Assembly (NCBI GenBank): GCA_027366195.1
Contig: DAHXKW010000102.1
Location: 1-8,386 of the forward strand
DNA: 8,386 nt
Source: Alphaproteobacteria bacterium
GTDB taxonomy: Bacteria; Pseudomonadota; Alphaproteobacteria; G02398745; G023898745
Reading direction: 5' to 3'
Under the pieces are notes generated by a model, which saw only the letters and a list, made by a program, of their open reading frames with translations, ran no database searches and was not told the origin of the DNA. Both the position numbers and the translations under genes were made by a program. Shown one piece after another: positions 1 through 6,835 of the stretch (position 1 is its first letter; each line of letters starts with the position of its first letter).

Positions 1-45
1 ATCGACAAGGCAGTATACGAGGATGATAAAATCTTCTAGAGGCAT
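1..45 (-). CDS. IS982-family transposase, N-terminal end only (runs off the left edge)
   Basis: Read on the minus strand from the ATG at 45, the frame stays open to the window edge and gives MPLEDFIILVYCLVD. I recognise this as the usual opening of IS982-family DDE transposases (acidic 'EDFII', then a hydrophobic 'VYCLVD'), which catalyse cut-and-paste style movement of their own element. Only 15 residues are visible, so the catalytic acidic residues cannot be checked and neither can intactness. No Shine-Dalgarno sequence precedes the ATG, which is common for IS transposases. It lies 72 bp beyond the stop of the broken comEC frame, in the same orientation, which fits an insertion that interrupted comEC. 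Other small proteins could begin similarly, so the call is moderately sure. Confidence 0.6.
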   Translation of the reverse strand, partial: MPLEDFIILVYCLVD

Positions 46-145
46 CGGGTTTTGTTTGTGTTTTCTTCAAATTCATCTAAACAAAATTTTGATGTTCTCT
101 CAAATGTTTTCTGCCTTTAAAAAAAACTTGCACACTGCGTAGGGT
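1..145 (-). mobile_element. End of an IS982-like insertion sequence (edge tentative)
   Basis: The stretch holds the transposase start and an AT-rich non-coding lead-in (46 to about 145). The element edge is inferred, not seen. comEC-like residues stop near position 145, where the minus strand reads ACCCTACGCAGTGTGCAAG followed by a T run. Beginning with AC is consistent with IS982-family ends as I remember them. The opposite terminal repeat and any target duplication lie outside the window, so the boundary could be off by tens of bases. Confidence 0.4.
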
Positions 146-437
146 ATTTATTGGGTACCGATAATTTCAAAAGACGCTTTGGTGTTTGCAACGTTATACG
201 CTGACGTTTCTCAAATTCTTCAATGTCTGTCACAACACCAGACACGCGATAATTCTGATACTTCCGGTGAATAAACCAAGGCGCTTGATAATCAATATGA
301 CTGAAGTAAGCCCACAATCCCAAACCTAAAAAAACAGGGGCCCACAATAACTTGCGTTCTTTTTGTTCCGTCTGCCAAGAAACAATGAAGAAATTAATAA
401 CTACTGAGATGACTGCTTTTGCAGCTCTAAACGACAT
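117..437 (-). pseudogene. comEC: comEC/rec2 DNA-uptake channel gene, 5' fragment truncated by the IS
   Basis: The 106-aa frame resembles the N-terminus of ComEC/Rec2 (DUF4131 region), the inner-membrane channel that passes single-stranded DNA during natural competence. The recognisable part is the 'QKERKLLWAPVFLGLGLWAY' hydrophobic segment (about residues 25-45, ER...LW.PV..GLG), then a soluble start of the OB-like part with 'VSGVVTDIEEFEKRQRITL' (residues 65-83). ComEC proteins are usually 600-750 aa and need the competence core and, often, a beta-lactamase-like domain; all are missing here. The last dozen residues (from about Tyr95) do not look like ComEC and probably come from the inserted element. 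The start at 437 is fixed by a TGA two codons upstream in the same frame. It overlaps the preceding small gene by 37 bp, suggesting coupled translation. The product is very unlikely to work unless the rest continues beyond the IS as a separate piece. Confidence 0.65.
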
Positions 438-571
438 GATTCAATGATTTGATATAACTTCTGAACAGCTGCGTTCGCATGATCTGGCAACTCATCTTCA
501 ATTAACATAAGTACAGCTAACGGCGTTGAAAGATCATGGAGTAATTTGCGAATTCTATCCGTCTGATCCAT
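401..571 (-). CDS. 56-aa stand-alone DHp-like (histidine-kinase dimerisation/phosphoacceptor) protein
   Basis: The frame starts at an ATG directly abutting the porin stop (TAA-ATG, no gap) and ends at a TAG inside the comEC start region, so it fills a gap that otherwise holds no gene. Residues 9-21, 'KLLHDLSTPLAVL', match the H-box of HisKA kinases: His12 as likely phosphoacceptor, Asp13 next to it, Thr16 in the D-x-x-T position linked to phosphatase activity, and Pro17-Leu18. Residues 3-28 and 34-53 can form two amphipathic helices joined by a 'PDHAN' turn, i.e. a minimal DHp hairpin. There is no sensor part and no ATPase (CA) domain. It may be a tiny histidine phosphotransfer protein (compare the role of ChpT in alphaproteobacteria), a kinase decoy, or a remnant of a kinase. 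The tight packing and clean helical pattern favour a real gene; the function is inference. Confidence 0.5.
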   Translation of the reverse strand: MDQTDRIRKLLHDLSTPLAVLMLIEDELPDHANAAVQKLYQIIESCRLELQKQSSQ

Positions 572-2056
572 TTAGATATTAACTCTCACACCTGTAGTCA
601 CAACAAAACCTTTGTTGGAATTGTTTTTATCTTCACCATCCTTGTTTTTCCGCTTTAAACACACCAAGTCTGCTTGCAGGTATCCTTCTAATCCAGGCAT
701 GAACTTATAGTTAACAGTTTTCGTAAACGTATTACGTGTTGTATCACTATCTTCATTTAACTTCCTGTAAGCCCATTGATAACCAAGAGCACAGGTTAAT
801 TTTTCTGTACAACGATACTGTGCCACAGCCGTAACAACATGGCCTGCATGCCCCTTTTCACCATTTTCAATTAGATAAACGGGGCTTGTGATTTTTCCAC
901 CTTTATCATCCTTTTCACTTGTTTCAATCGCTAGTTTAGACAGCTTGTCGTCAATTGGTAAACGGGATTTGCCATGATTCATATATTCTATACCAAGCTT
1001 AAATTTTCCATACCCAATCAAACCAGATACACCAAAAGAATTAGTATCACGCAAACGGTACTTATTTTCTTCTGAACTGTTTTTCACCCAAATTTCAGGA
1101 GAATCATGAATATAAGCAAAACAGCCGCCAAATGTCCAATCTCCGCATTTTTTATCCAAACGCGCAACCAAGACAACGTTATTCAATCCATAAGGTTCTG
1201 ACTTATCATTTTTATAGAAGCCTGAAGGATTGTTTTTAGATTTAACACCTTTTTCGTTCATATGATTATTTTCTTGCATACCAACGTTACCACGATGCGC
1301 CGTACTTGGTGTGTAAGAAGCTGCCAGTGTCAAAACATCTCCAATCTTCGGTGTGGCATAAGAAACCTTGGTTGCTATATGAGGTGAGCCAACCAGATCA
1401 ACACCTTGAGCTTCAAATGATTTTTCAGGTGAGACAAAAACCTCACCTAGGTCACCGTCCCAACCACCAGCACCACCAATTAAATTTTGTGCAAGCTTGA
1501 ACAGAGAATCATCAACACCTTTAATGTTACCAGCATCGAATTGACCCACATTATCATGCTTGAAGAAAATACCATTGCGGTCTACTACTTTTCCGCATCC
1601 ATGGTTAACTTGGGGATTAAAACGAATTAACCAGCCAGCAACCATTTTATCTTTCTTAACAGATGCTTCCATCTTTAATTTAGTATCACCAATATGTAAA
1701 TAAGGAACATTTGCAGTCCCCTCTTTATCTTTCTTGGTCTGTCTTTGAGAAACCATGCTCAAGTCAATTTGAGAATGTCCTGAAATTTTTAATGCAACTG
1801 TTGCATCACGCATCGGAGGTGCGTAAACACTGGATGCCGTATTTTGTTCTTTATCCATTAAAGAACAGCGGGCGTCAGCATCCGCAGCATCTTCCTTAAA
1901 TGATTGAGCACGATCGTCTTGAACTGGTAGCATTTTCTTAGCTTTAAGTACAGCAGGCTTAACTGCAGGTGCTGAAGCTGTTATTGCAACGGCATGAGCT
2001 GTTGAAATCATTAGCGAAACTATTCCGCAAATCATTGTAGGCGGCCAAATAAACAT
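572..2056 (-). CDS. Porin-like outer-membrane beta-barrel protein
   Basis: This 494-aa secreted protein is probably a general-diffusion porin of the alphaproteobacterial Gram-negative porin group. The N-terminus holds a hydrophobic run ending in 'STAHA|VA', a signal-peptidase I site after about residue 22. Residues 23-80 are a charged, low-complexity lead. From about residue 88 ('KISGHSQIDLSMVSQ') alternating polar/hydrophobic strands run to the end. The block 'FDAGNIKGVDDSLF' (173-186) matches the early 'G..DA.N..GVDD' region of such porins. The last strand ends '...TTGVRVNI', with Ile rather than the common terminal Phe. Unusual for a porin, the mature part has seven Cys (64, 154, 304, 312, 416, 422, 466). 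The chosen ATG lacks a Shine-Dalgarno, while a better start 25 bp upstream is in another frame (see the entry at 2079-2093). It follows tig and is joined directly to the DHp-like gene. Confidence 0.75.
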   Translation of the reverse strand: MFIWPPTMICGIVSLMISTAHAVAITASAPAVKPAVLKAKKMLPVQDDRAQSFKEDAADADARCSLMDKEQNTASSVYAPPMRDATVALKISGHSQIDLSMVSQRQTKKDKEGTANVPYLHIGDTKLKMEASVKKDKMVAGWLIRFNPQVNHGCGKVVDRNGIFFKHDNVGQFDAGNIKGVDDSLFKLAQNLIGGAGGWDGDLGEVFVSPEKSFEAQGVDLVGSPHIATKVSYATPKIGDVLTLAASYTPSTAHRGNVGMQENNHMNEKGVKSKNNPSGFYKNDKSEPYGLNNVVLVARLDKKCGDWTFGGCFAYIHDSPEIWVKNSSEENKYRLRDTNSFGVSGLIGYGKFKLGIEYMNHGKSRLPIDDKLSKLAIETSEKDDKGGKITSPVYLIENGEKGHAGHVVTAVAQYRCTEKLTCALGYQWAYRKLNEDSDTTRNTFTKTVNYKFMPGLEGYLQADLVCLKRKNKDGEDKNNSNKGFVVTTGVRVNI

Positions 2057-2078
2057 TTATTAATTTATTTTTTAAAAA

Positions 2079-2093
2079 CATTTACGATCCTTC
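2079..2093 (-). promoter_or_regulatory. Strong ribosome site and ATG out of frame with the porin
   Basis: The minus strand has GAAGGA (2093-2088), a 6-nt spacer and ATG (2081-2079), by far the best initiation signal ahead of the porin. This ATG opens a 40-codon frame starting MFLKNKLINVYLAA, then stops near 1960. A one-base shift around 2035-2045 would join it to the porin frame as ...VYLAA-TMICGIVSLMISTAHA, a textbook signal peptide with a basic n-region. The sequence therefore suggests that the original porin start is here and that a single base was gained in the signal-peptide region, or that a sequencing error lies there. Confidence 0.5.
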
Positions 2094-2116
2094 AAGCTAA
2101 TTTAAAAAAAAGATAG

Positions 2117-2143
2117 AAAAAATATAAAAAACTGTTGCAGTTT
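2117..2143 (-). terminator. Weak intrinsic terminator after tig
   Basis: On the minus strand AAACTG-CAA-CAGTTT (2143-2129) makes a 6-bp hairpin that begins in the tig stop codon, followed by the T-rich tract TTTATATTTTTT. The stem is short and AT-rich, so termination is probably partial and some read-through into the porin gene is possible. Confidence 0.4.
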
Positions 2144-3503
2144 ATCTAGGCAACACAGCAGACAAGCGATTAGATAAATCTTCTTCTGTAACTTTTATAT
2201 CATTAAGAGAAGCTTTGCCGTGCAAAAACCGTGCGACCTTATCTTCCAAAACCATTTCTATGTAATTATTACGCAACGCCTCATTTTTCTGTAATTCAGC
2301 TAATAAACGATTTGCGTATTCCTCGCCGTAATTAAGAACAATATTGTCAAAAACGAATCGGCTCAAATCTTCTCCGGTAACACGAATGCTTTCCGTGGCA
2401 GCCACTTTGCTTAAGATATGTGACAACCGAACACGCCTTTCAGCAACCTTGTGGTATTCTTTTTCTACTTCTTTTTCCGTCTTACCTTCCAAATCGGGAT
2501 GCGTCTTTTTTTCCTTTGCGAAAGATGCCTTTTCACTTAGAAACTGATCCCATACTGTCTTGAATTCATGATCGATAGCATCTTTTGATAATTCAAAATT
2601 ATAGGCATTATCTAAAGCGTCAAAAAGGTAACGTTTATGGCAAATAGCAATATCAGAAAGCATTCCTTCACTGGCTTCTTTTTTTGCACGCTCTCTCAGC
2701 TCCTTCATATCTTTCACATGAAAAATCTTGCAAAGCCCTTCATCTTCAAGAAACTTAAATGCCACAATCCTTTTTATTTTCACTTTCAAAGTAACTGACT
2801 TGCCATCAATAACTTCAAAATTATGTTCTGCCTTCTTTAATTTAAGACTTTCAATAATAACCAAATCATCAACTTTTTGACCAAGTATTTTTGTTTTTAG
2901 CAGCTCTTCAACGGGGCCAGGTTTAGACAGATTTTCAAAAAACCTTACCGGCACATCTACGCAATCTTTAATCTTTTCATCTTTTTGCCAAATCTCTACA
3001 TCACAATGAACCAAATCATTTTGCTCAACAACGCCATCTTTACTTTTCTCATGCAACTTTGCGCTCTTTATGCGAAATGTTAGCAAAAAATCTTCAATAA
3101 GTTTTTTAGATGGATCAGGCACCAAGTTATCAAGCTTCAGCTTTTTTGGATCTATCAAATCAAATGCTGGCGGAACAGAAAAAGAAATTTGATACGTTTC
3201 ACCTTTGTCATCCTTACTTGTTTGATCTATATTTTCCAGTGTTGCTTCTCCAAGGTTATGAGCTTTCACTAGCTCATCACGCTTACCTTTTAGGAGCTTA
3301 TTAACGGCTTGTTCATACGCTTTTTCTCCGTAATTTTTAAGAACAATAGCCAAAGGAGCTTTTCCAGGACGAAAGCCATCTATACGTATATGTTTAGCAT
3401 TGTTTTCCGCCCACTCTTCTTTAGCAACCTGAATTTCTTGACTAGATATCGTAATGGCGTATTCTTTATTGAATTTTTCATCACGCAAAACTTTGATTGT
3501 CAC
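2142..3503 (-). CDS. tig: Trigger factor, ribosome-associated chaperone
   Basis: Trigger factor docks on ribosomal protein L23 at the exit tunnel and shields nascent chains. From the GTG at 3503 the protein is 453 aa (E. coli 432), beginning 'MTIKVLRDEKFNKEYAI', the normal family start. The ribosome-binding signature GFRPGKAP is at residues 43-50. A PPIase-like middle domain spans roughly 150-250 and the helical chaperone arms follow to the end ('RVTGEDLSRFVFDNIVLNYG' is typical). The PPIase part is diverged: the usual 'PGFEE.L.G...G' segment reads 'KPGPVEELLKTKILGQKVDD', so prolyl isomerase activity may be lost, as the chaperone role does not need it. The frame is open up to an ATG at 3614, but that ATG lies in the -35 box of the likely promoter, so the longer 490-aa version is rejected. 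The GTG has no Shine-Dalgarno of its own; it may be coupled to a leader peptide. The common clpP-clpX-lon neighbours are absent. Confidence 0.92.
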   Translation of the reverse strand: MTIKVLRDEKFNKEYAITISSQEIQVAKEEWAENNAKHIRIDGFRPGKAPLAIVLKNYGEKAYEQAVNKLLKGKRDELVKAHNLGEATLENIDQTSKDDKGETYQISFSVPPAFDLIDPKKLKLDNLVPDPSKKLIEDFLLTFRIKSAKLHEKSKDGVVEQNDLVHCDVEIWQKDEKIKDCVDVPVRFFENLSKPGPVEELLKTKILGQKVDDLVIIESLKLKKAEHNFEVIDGKSVTLKVKIKRIVAFKFLEDEGLCKIFHVKDMKELRERAKKEASEGMLSDIAICHKRYLFDALDNAYNFELSKDAIDHEFKTVWDQFLSEKASFAKEKKTHPDLEGKTEKEVEKEYHKVAERRVRLSHILSKVAATESIRVTGEDLSRFVFDNIVLNYGEEYANRLLAELQKNEALRNNYIEMVLEDKVARFLHGKASLNDIKVTEEDLSNRLSAVLPR

Positions 3504-3559
3504 AGCTGATACAATATAAAGAAAGTACTGTCTAACTTTATCATAGGGATATCGTACAA
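3500..3559 (-). CDS. Possible 19-aa leader peptide coupled to tig
   Basis: In the tig leader, AAGGTGGAG (3573-3565) is a strong Shine-Dalgarno followed after 5 nt by TTG (3559), which opens a 19-codon frame, MYDIPMIKLDSTFFILYQL. Its TGA overlaps the tig GTG as GTGA. No start codon in the tig frame lies at a usable distance from this ribosome site, so the site either serves this peptide or nothing. Coupled re-initiation would explain how tig starts without its own site. Support is purely positional. Confidence 0.3.
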   Translation of the reverse strand: MYDIPMIKLDSTFFILYQL

Positions 3560-3585
3560 AGAAACTCCACCTTAAAACTTTTTGT

Positions 3586-3614
3586 TTTATAATGGGCCTG
3601 AATGAAGTTATCAA
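3586..3614 (-). promoter_or_regulatory. Sigma70-type promoter for tig
   Basis: On the minus strand TTGATA (3614-3609), a 17-bp spacer and TATAAA (3591-3586) match the sigma70 consensus at 4/6 and 5/6. Transcription should begin near 3579, giving a leader of about 76 nt before the GTG. Confidence 0.6.
3588..3593 (+). promoter_or_regulatory. Possible -10 box for the RND pump gene
   Basis: A perfect TATAAT sits 30 bp before the pump ATG, sharing bases with the -10 box of tig on the other strand. No -35 resembling TTGACA occurs at 16-18 bp, and no extended TG is present, so the promoter is weak, needs an activator, or is an accident of the TTATAA palindrome. Confidence 0.25.
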
Positions 3615-3623
3615 CTATACGTA

Positions 3624-6600
3624 ATGACACTGTCAGAAATTTGCATTAAGCGACCTGTTTTATCTTGGGTGCTAACGCTTGTAATTATCTTGCTTGGATT
3701 AGTTGCATTTTCAAGATTACAAATTCAGTACTACCCAAATATTGATCAACCTGCTGTTGAAATCGAAACAGAATATCAAGGTGCAGGCGCTGACATTATC
3801 GAAGCCGCTATTACAAGACCTATGGAAGATAGACTTGGTTCTATTGATGGCTTGGACACCATACAATCTATTAGCTCTCTTGAAAAAAGCAAAATCATTG
3901 TTACAGGCAACAGTCGAAAAAAGCTTATGGATTTGAAATTCGACGTGATCGAAGCCGTTAATGACGTGAAACGAGATCTACCATCTGAAGTCCAACAACC
4001 AAAAATTAAACAGTCTGGTGGAGGCTCAAAAGCTTTTGTTATGTCCCTTGTCTTGCATAGCCCAAAATACGACTTGGGTGAACTAGCTGAGTTTGCACGA
4101 AATGAAATAGAAAAAGATTTAGAATCCGTAGAGGGTGTAGCGCAAGTTATCACTTCTGGTTCTGGAAATTACAAAATGCATGTATACCTGGATCCTGTAA
4201 AATTAGCAGCTCACAATTTAGGCGTCCTAGACGTTGCCAATGCTATTAAAAGACATAATTTTGAATTACCTGCTGGCCACATCAACTCGGGAGACAGACA
4301 ATATGTAGTAACAACTGTTTCAAATTATGAAAAAGCTATCCAGTTTGAATCCATGGCTATCGCTGACCACAATGGCCACGTAATTAGGATCAAAGATGTG
4401 GGGCGTGTCGAGATGACACCAGAAGAAAAAACTACACGATCACGTTTTAATGGAAAGCAAGTAATTAACATTTCAATTAACAGGCAGTCTACAGCTAATC
4501 CACTATCTATAGTCAACGGCGTCCATAAAAAGATGGAAAAAATTAAAGCCCGTCTTCGCACTGGGATGGAATTAGAGGTGGGCGCTGACTTCACATCCTA
4601 TATTCGACAATCCATTAATGAAGTCTACAAAACGATATTCGAGGCTATTCTTTTCGTCGGATTTATTGTCTTCCTGTTCTTACGGTCTTGGCAAGCCTCA
4701 CTCATTCCTTTAATTACCATCCCTGTTTCTTTAATTGGCACGTTTTCGATTATGCACATCTTGGGCTTCACAATTAATATGATGACTCTTACCGCTATGG
4801 TTCTAGCTATTGGATTGGTTGTTGATGACGCTATTGTTGTATTGGAAAATATTCACCGTTATATCGAAAAGGGATTAAAACCTTTCGAGGCGGCCTTCAA
4901 GGGAATAAAAGAAATCGCTTTTGCGGTTATTGCAATGACATTAACCCTCAGTGCTGTTTATAGCCCCATCGCCTTAGCCGAAGGTATGACTGGTAAATAT
5001 CTTTTAGAGTTCGCTATCACACTTGCTAGTACAGTTATAATTTCAGGATTCGTAGCACTAACTCTGTCTCCCATGATGTGCGCTAGGATTTTAATCTCTC
5101 ACAAAGAGGAAGAAAAAGAGAGAAAGAAAAATAAGTTCTATATTTTAATGGATCAATATTTGCCAATTAATTATTGGATGGAAAAGACAGAACTGTTCTA
5201 CCAAAAAACATTGAAGATTATTTTACAATCTAAATTTTATGTTGTGATCGGCTCATTAATAGCTGTAGCAATAATTTTCACCCCACCTTACGGCTTGTAT
5301 TATTACGTACCAAAAACATTATTTCCGAAAGAAGACCGAGGTTACCTTACAATAAAAGGGAATGCACCTGCCACATCGACAATTGGTTTTACAGAAAGAT
5401 ACGTCAAAGAGCTTGATAAATTTCTTGAAACGATACCGGAGATTGAAAAACGTGACGTACGTATTGAAAACACAACGTATTTTACACTTTATATAACCTT
5501 AAAAGAAAAACGTAGACGCCCAACAAGTAAAATCATAAAAGAAATAGAAAAAAAGTTTTCGGATATTATTGGAATAGATGCACGTATAGAAACGGACGAA
5601 GCCTCCAGCAATCAATCTTTACAATTCACCATCCGCGGCAATAAGGACGTAGGACAATTAGAACAATACAGTAACTTACTTTATTACGAACTCGGCCGAA
5701 CTAATCTCTTTTTGCCACGACCTCCTTTGTCAACCCAACTAGGCCAATCGGAGCAATATATAATAACGATCGATCCGAAAACCGATGCCATTAGAACTGA
5801 TCCCCGCACAATTGCCGAAACTATTCAATCATTGATTAAAGGAAGAAAGGCTGGAGACTTTAAAAAAGATAACCGTCCTTACGACGTCATGGTTGAAGTC
5901 GAAGATAAAAACCGTCAAACAATTGAAGATATTAAGCGTATATACGTTAAACCAACCATACAATACGCTCGTGATAGAGAATTGAAAATCCCTTTGTCGG
6001 AATTAATTGATGTACAACCTAAAATGGGTTATTCAAACATTGTTCACTACCAACGCACACGCGCCAGAGATCAAATTTATATCCTACGTCAAGGCACCAA
6101 CTTAAATGAAGCCATTAATAAAGTAGAAGAAGCTGAAAAAAATATTCTACCTGAGGATATCTACTTTGAATTTTCTGGAGAAACAAAAAACTATTTAAAA
6201 GAAGGTCATACTGCCCTTGTTGTGTTCATCCTAGCGCTTTGTTTTATTTATCTAGTATTAGCAGCACAGTTCGAATCATGGATAGACCCATTCATCATCG
6301 TTTTAGGAAGCGTACCACTATCACTCGTTGGAGGATTCCTTGGCGTTAGTATGATCAAAGGCATTGTACTAAGTATTTATACTCTTATTGGTTTTGTGAC
6401 ATTAATTGGATTAATTACAAAACACGGAATCATGATGGTCGAATTTGCAAATTCGCTACGAGACGAAGAAAAGCAATTATCTCCAGAAGATGCGATCAGT
6501 AAAGCGAGTTTAATGCGTCTTAGACCTATCCTCATGACCTCACTCGCCATGATCTTAGGTGTTCTACCAATGCTATTTGATACTGGTCCCACGGCCACAT

Positions 6601-6746
6601 CGCGTATTGAATTAAGTTCTATATTAATTGGTGGTTTGCTGATAGGAACCTTAATGACGCTCTATGTTATTCCCTGTATCTATACATACATTGTTTCTTG
6701 GAGGATCAGCCGTTCAAAACAAAAACATGACCATGACATTGCGTAG
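3624..6746 (+). CDS. RND-family efflux permease, AcrB/MexF-like (HAE1 type)
   Basis: A 1040-aa proton-driven inner-membrane pump that normally works as a trimer with a periplasmic adaptor and a TolC-type outer channel to expel drugs, detergents or other toxic compounds. The length is full for the family. Order: TM1 (residues 11-29, after 'CIKRPVLSWV'), first large periplasmic loop (about 35-335), TM2-6 (about 336-490), a basic/acidic cytoplasmic linker (491-535, many K/E), TM7 (about 538-555), second periplasmic loop (560-860), TM8-12 (about 862-1025). The proton-relay residues are present: Asp401-Asp402 in 'GLVVDDAIVVLEN', Lys933 in 'GLITKHGIMMVEFAN' and Arg967 in 'MRLRPILMTS', matching D407/D408/K940/R971 of AcrB. 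The start at 3624 gives the expected short cytoplasmic tip; there is no clear Shine-Dalgarno. It is divergent from tig, and no adaptor or outer-channel gene is in view, so partners must be elsewhere. The substrate cannot be read from the sequence. Confidence 0.93.
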   Translation: MTLSEICIKRPVLSWVLTLVIILLGLVAFSRLQIQYYPNIDQPAVEIETEYQGAGADIIEAAITRPMEDRLGSIDGLDTIQSISSLEKSKIIVTGNSRKKLMDLKFDVIEAVNDVKRDLPSEVQQPKIKQSGGGSKAFVMSLVLHSPKYDLGELAEFARNEIEKDLESVEGVAQVITSGSGNYKMHVYLDPVKLAAHNLGVLDVANAIKRHNFELPAGHINSGDRQYVVTTVSNYEKAIQFESMAIADHNGHVIRIKDVGRVEMTPEEKTTRSRFNGKQVINISINRQSTANPLSIVNGVHKKMEKIKARLRTGMELEVGADFTSYIRQSINEVYKTIFEAILFVGFIVFLFLRSWQASLIPLITIPVSLIGTFSIMHILGFTINMMTLTAMVLAIGLVVDDAIVVLENIHRYIEKGLKPFEAAFKGIKEIAFAVIAMTLTLSAVYSPIALAEGMTGKYLLEFAITLASTVIISGFVALTLSPMMCARILISHKEEEKERKKNKFYILMDQYLPINYWMEKTELFYQKTLKIILQSKFYVVIGSLIAVAIIFTPPYGLYYYVPKTLFPKEDRGYLTIKGNAPATSTIGFTERYVKELDKFLETIPEIEKRDVRIENTTYFTLYITLKEKRRRPTSKIIKEIEKKFSDIIGIDARIETDEASSNQSLQFTIRGNKDVGQLEQYSNLLYYELGRTNLFLPRPPLSTQLGQSEQYIITIDPKTDAIRTDPRTIAETIQSLIKGRKAGDFKKDNRPYDVMVEVEDKNRQTIEDIKRIYVKPTIQYARDRELKIPLSELIDVQPKMGYSNIVHYQRTRARDQIYILRQGTNLNEAINKVEEAEKNILPEDIYFEFSGETKNYLKEGHTALVVFILALCFIYLVLAAQFESWIDPFIIVLGSVPLSLVGGFLGVSMIKGIVLSIYTLIGFVTLIGLITKHGIMMVEFANSLRDEEKQLSPEDAISKASLMRLRPILMTSLAMILGVLPMLFDTGPTATSRIELSSILIGGLLIGTLMTLYVIPCIYTYIVSWRISRSKQKHDHDIA

Positions 6747-6781
6747 TGCATCTTGTACAGGTTAAAATGGACTCGTGTATA
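6739..6781 (+). promoter_or_regulatory. rpmI: Weak candidate promoter(s) for rpmI-rplT
   Basis: Two weak choices overlap here: TTGCGT (6739-6744), an 18-bp gap and TAAAAT (6763-6768), or TTGTAC (6753-6758), a 17-bp gap and TGTATA (6776-6781). Neither is strong, and the first straddles the pump stop codon. Read-through from the pump gene is the alternative. Confidence 0.25.
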
Positions 6782-6782
6782 G

Positions 6783-6823
6783 AAAAAAGATAGTTGGCCG
6801 GGTATGCCTCGCTATCTGTTTTT
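6783..6823 (+). terminator. Hairpin with A/T flanks just before the rpmI ribosome site: terminator or r-protein leader
   Basis: AGATAG (6788-6793) pairs with CTATCT (6812-6817). Inside, GGC (6796-6798) pairs with GCC (6806-6808) round a 7-nt loop. Outside, the five A at 6783-6787 can pair with TTTTT (6819-6823) past one bulged G. The T run gives it the look of an intrinsic terminator for the pump gene. Its place one base before GAAGGAG also suits a control structure for the L35-L20 operon, which in many bacteria is regulated by L20 binding its own leader. The sequence alone does not decide between them. Confidence 0.45.
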
Positions 6824-6835
6824 GAAGGAGATGAA

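Noticed and set aside
1306..1899. Plus-strand frames of 62-64 codons opposite the porin gene
   Set aside because: They lie antisense to a well-supported coding gene, lack ribosome sites and look like shadow translations.
1960..2081. Separate 40-aa gene from the ATG at 2081
   Set aside because: Only its first 14 residues look meaningful, as a signal-peptide start; the remainder is an out-of-frame reading of the porin.
2344..3509. Three plus-strand frames opposite tig
   Set aside because: Antisense shadows of trigger factor without domain signals or start sites.
3504..3614. N-terminal extension of trigger factor to the ATG at 3614
   Set aside because: The extra 37 residues are unlike the family, the ATG lies in the -35 box of the likely promoter, and the homologous start matches the GTG at 3503.
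3776..6598. Minus-strand frames of 73-125 codons and a plus-strand frame at 3703-3936 within the RND pump gene
   Set aside because: The pump frame is continuous with conserved motifs across these regions; the others are by-products.
6794..6835. N-terminal extension of L35 from the TTG at 6794
   Set aside because: The start would be inside the hairpin; MPKLKTKS at 6836 is the family start and has a perfect ribosome site.
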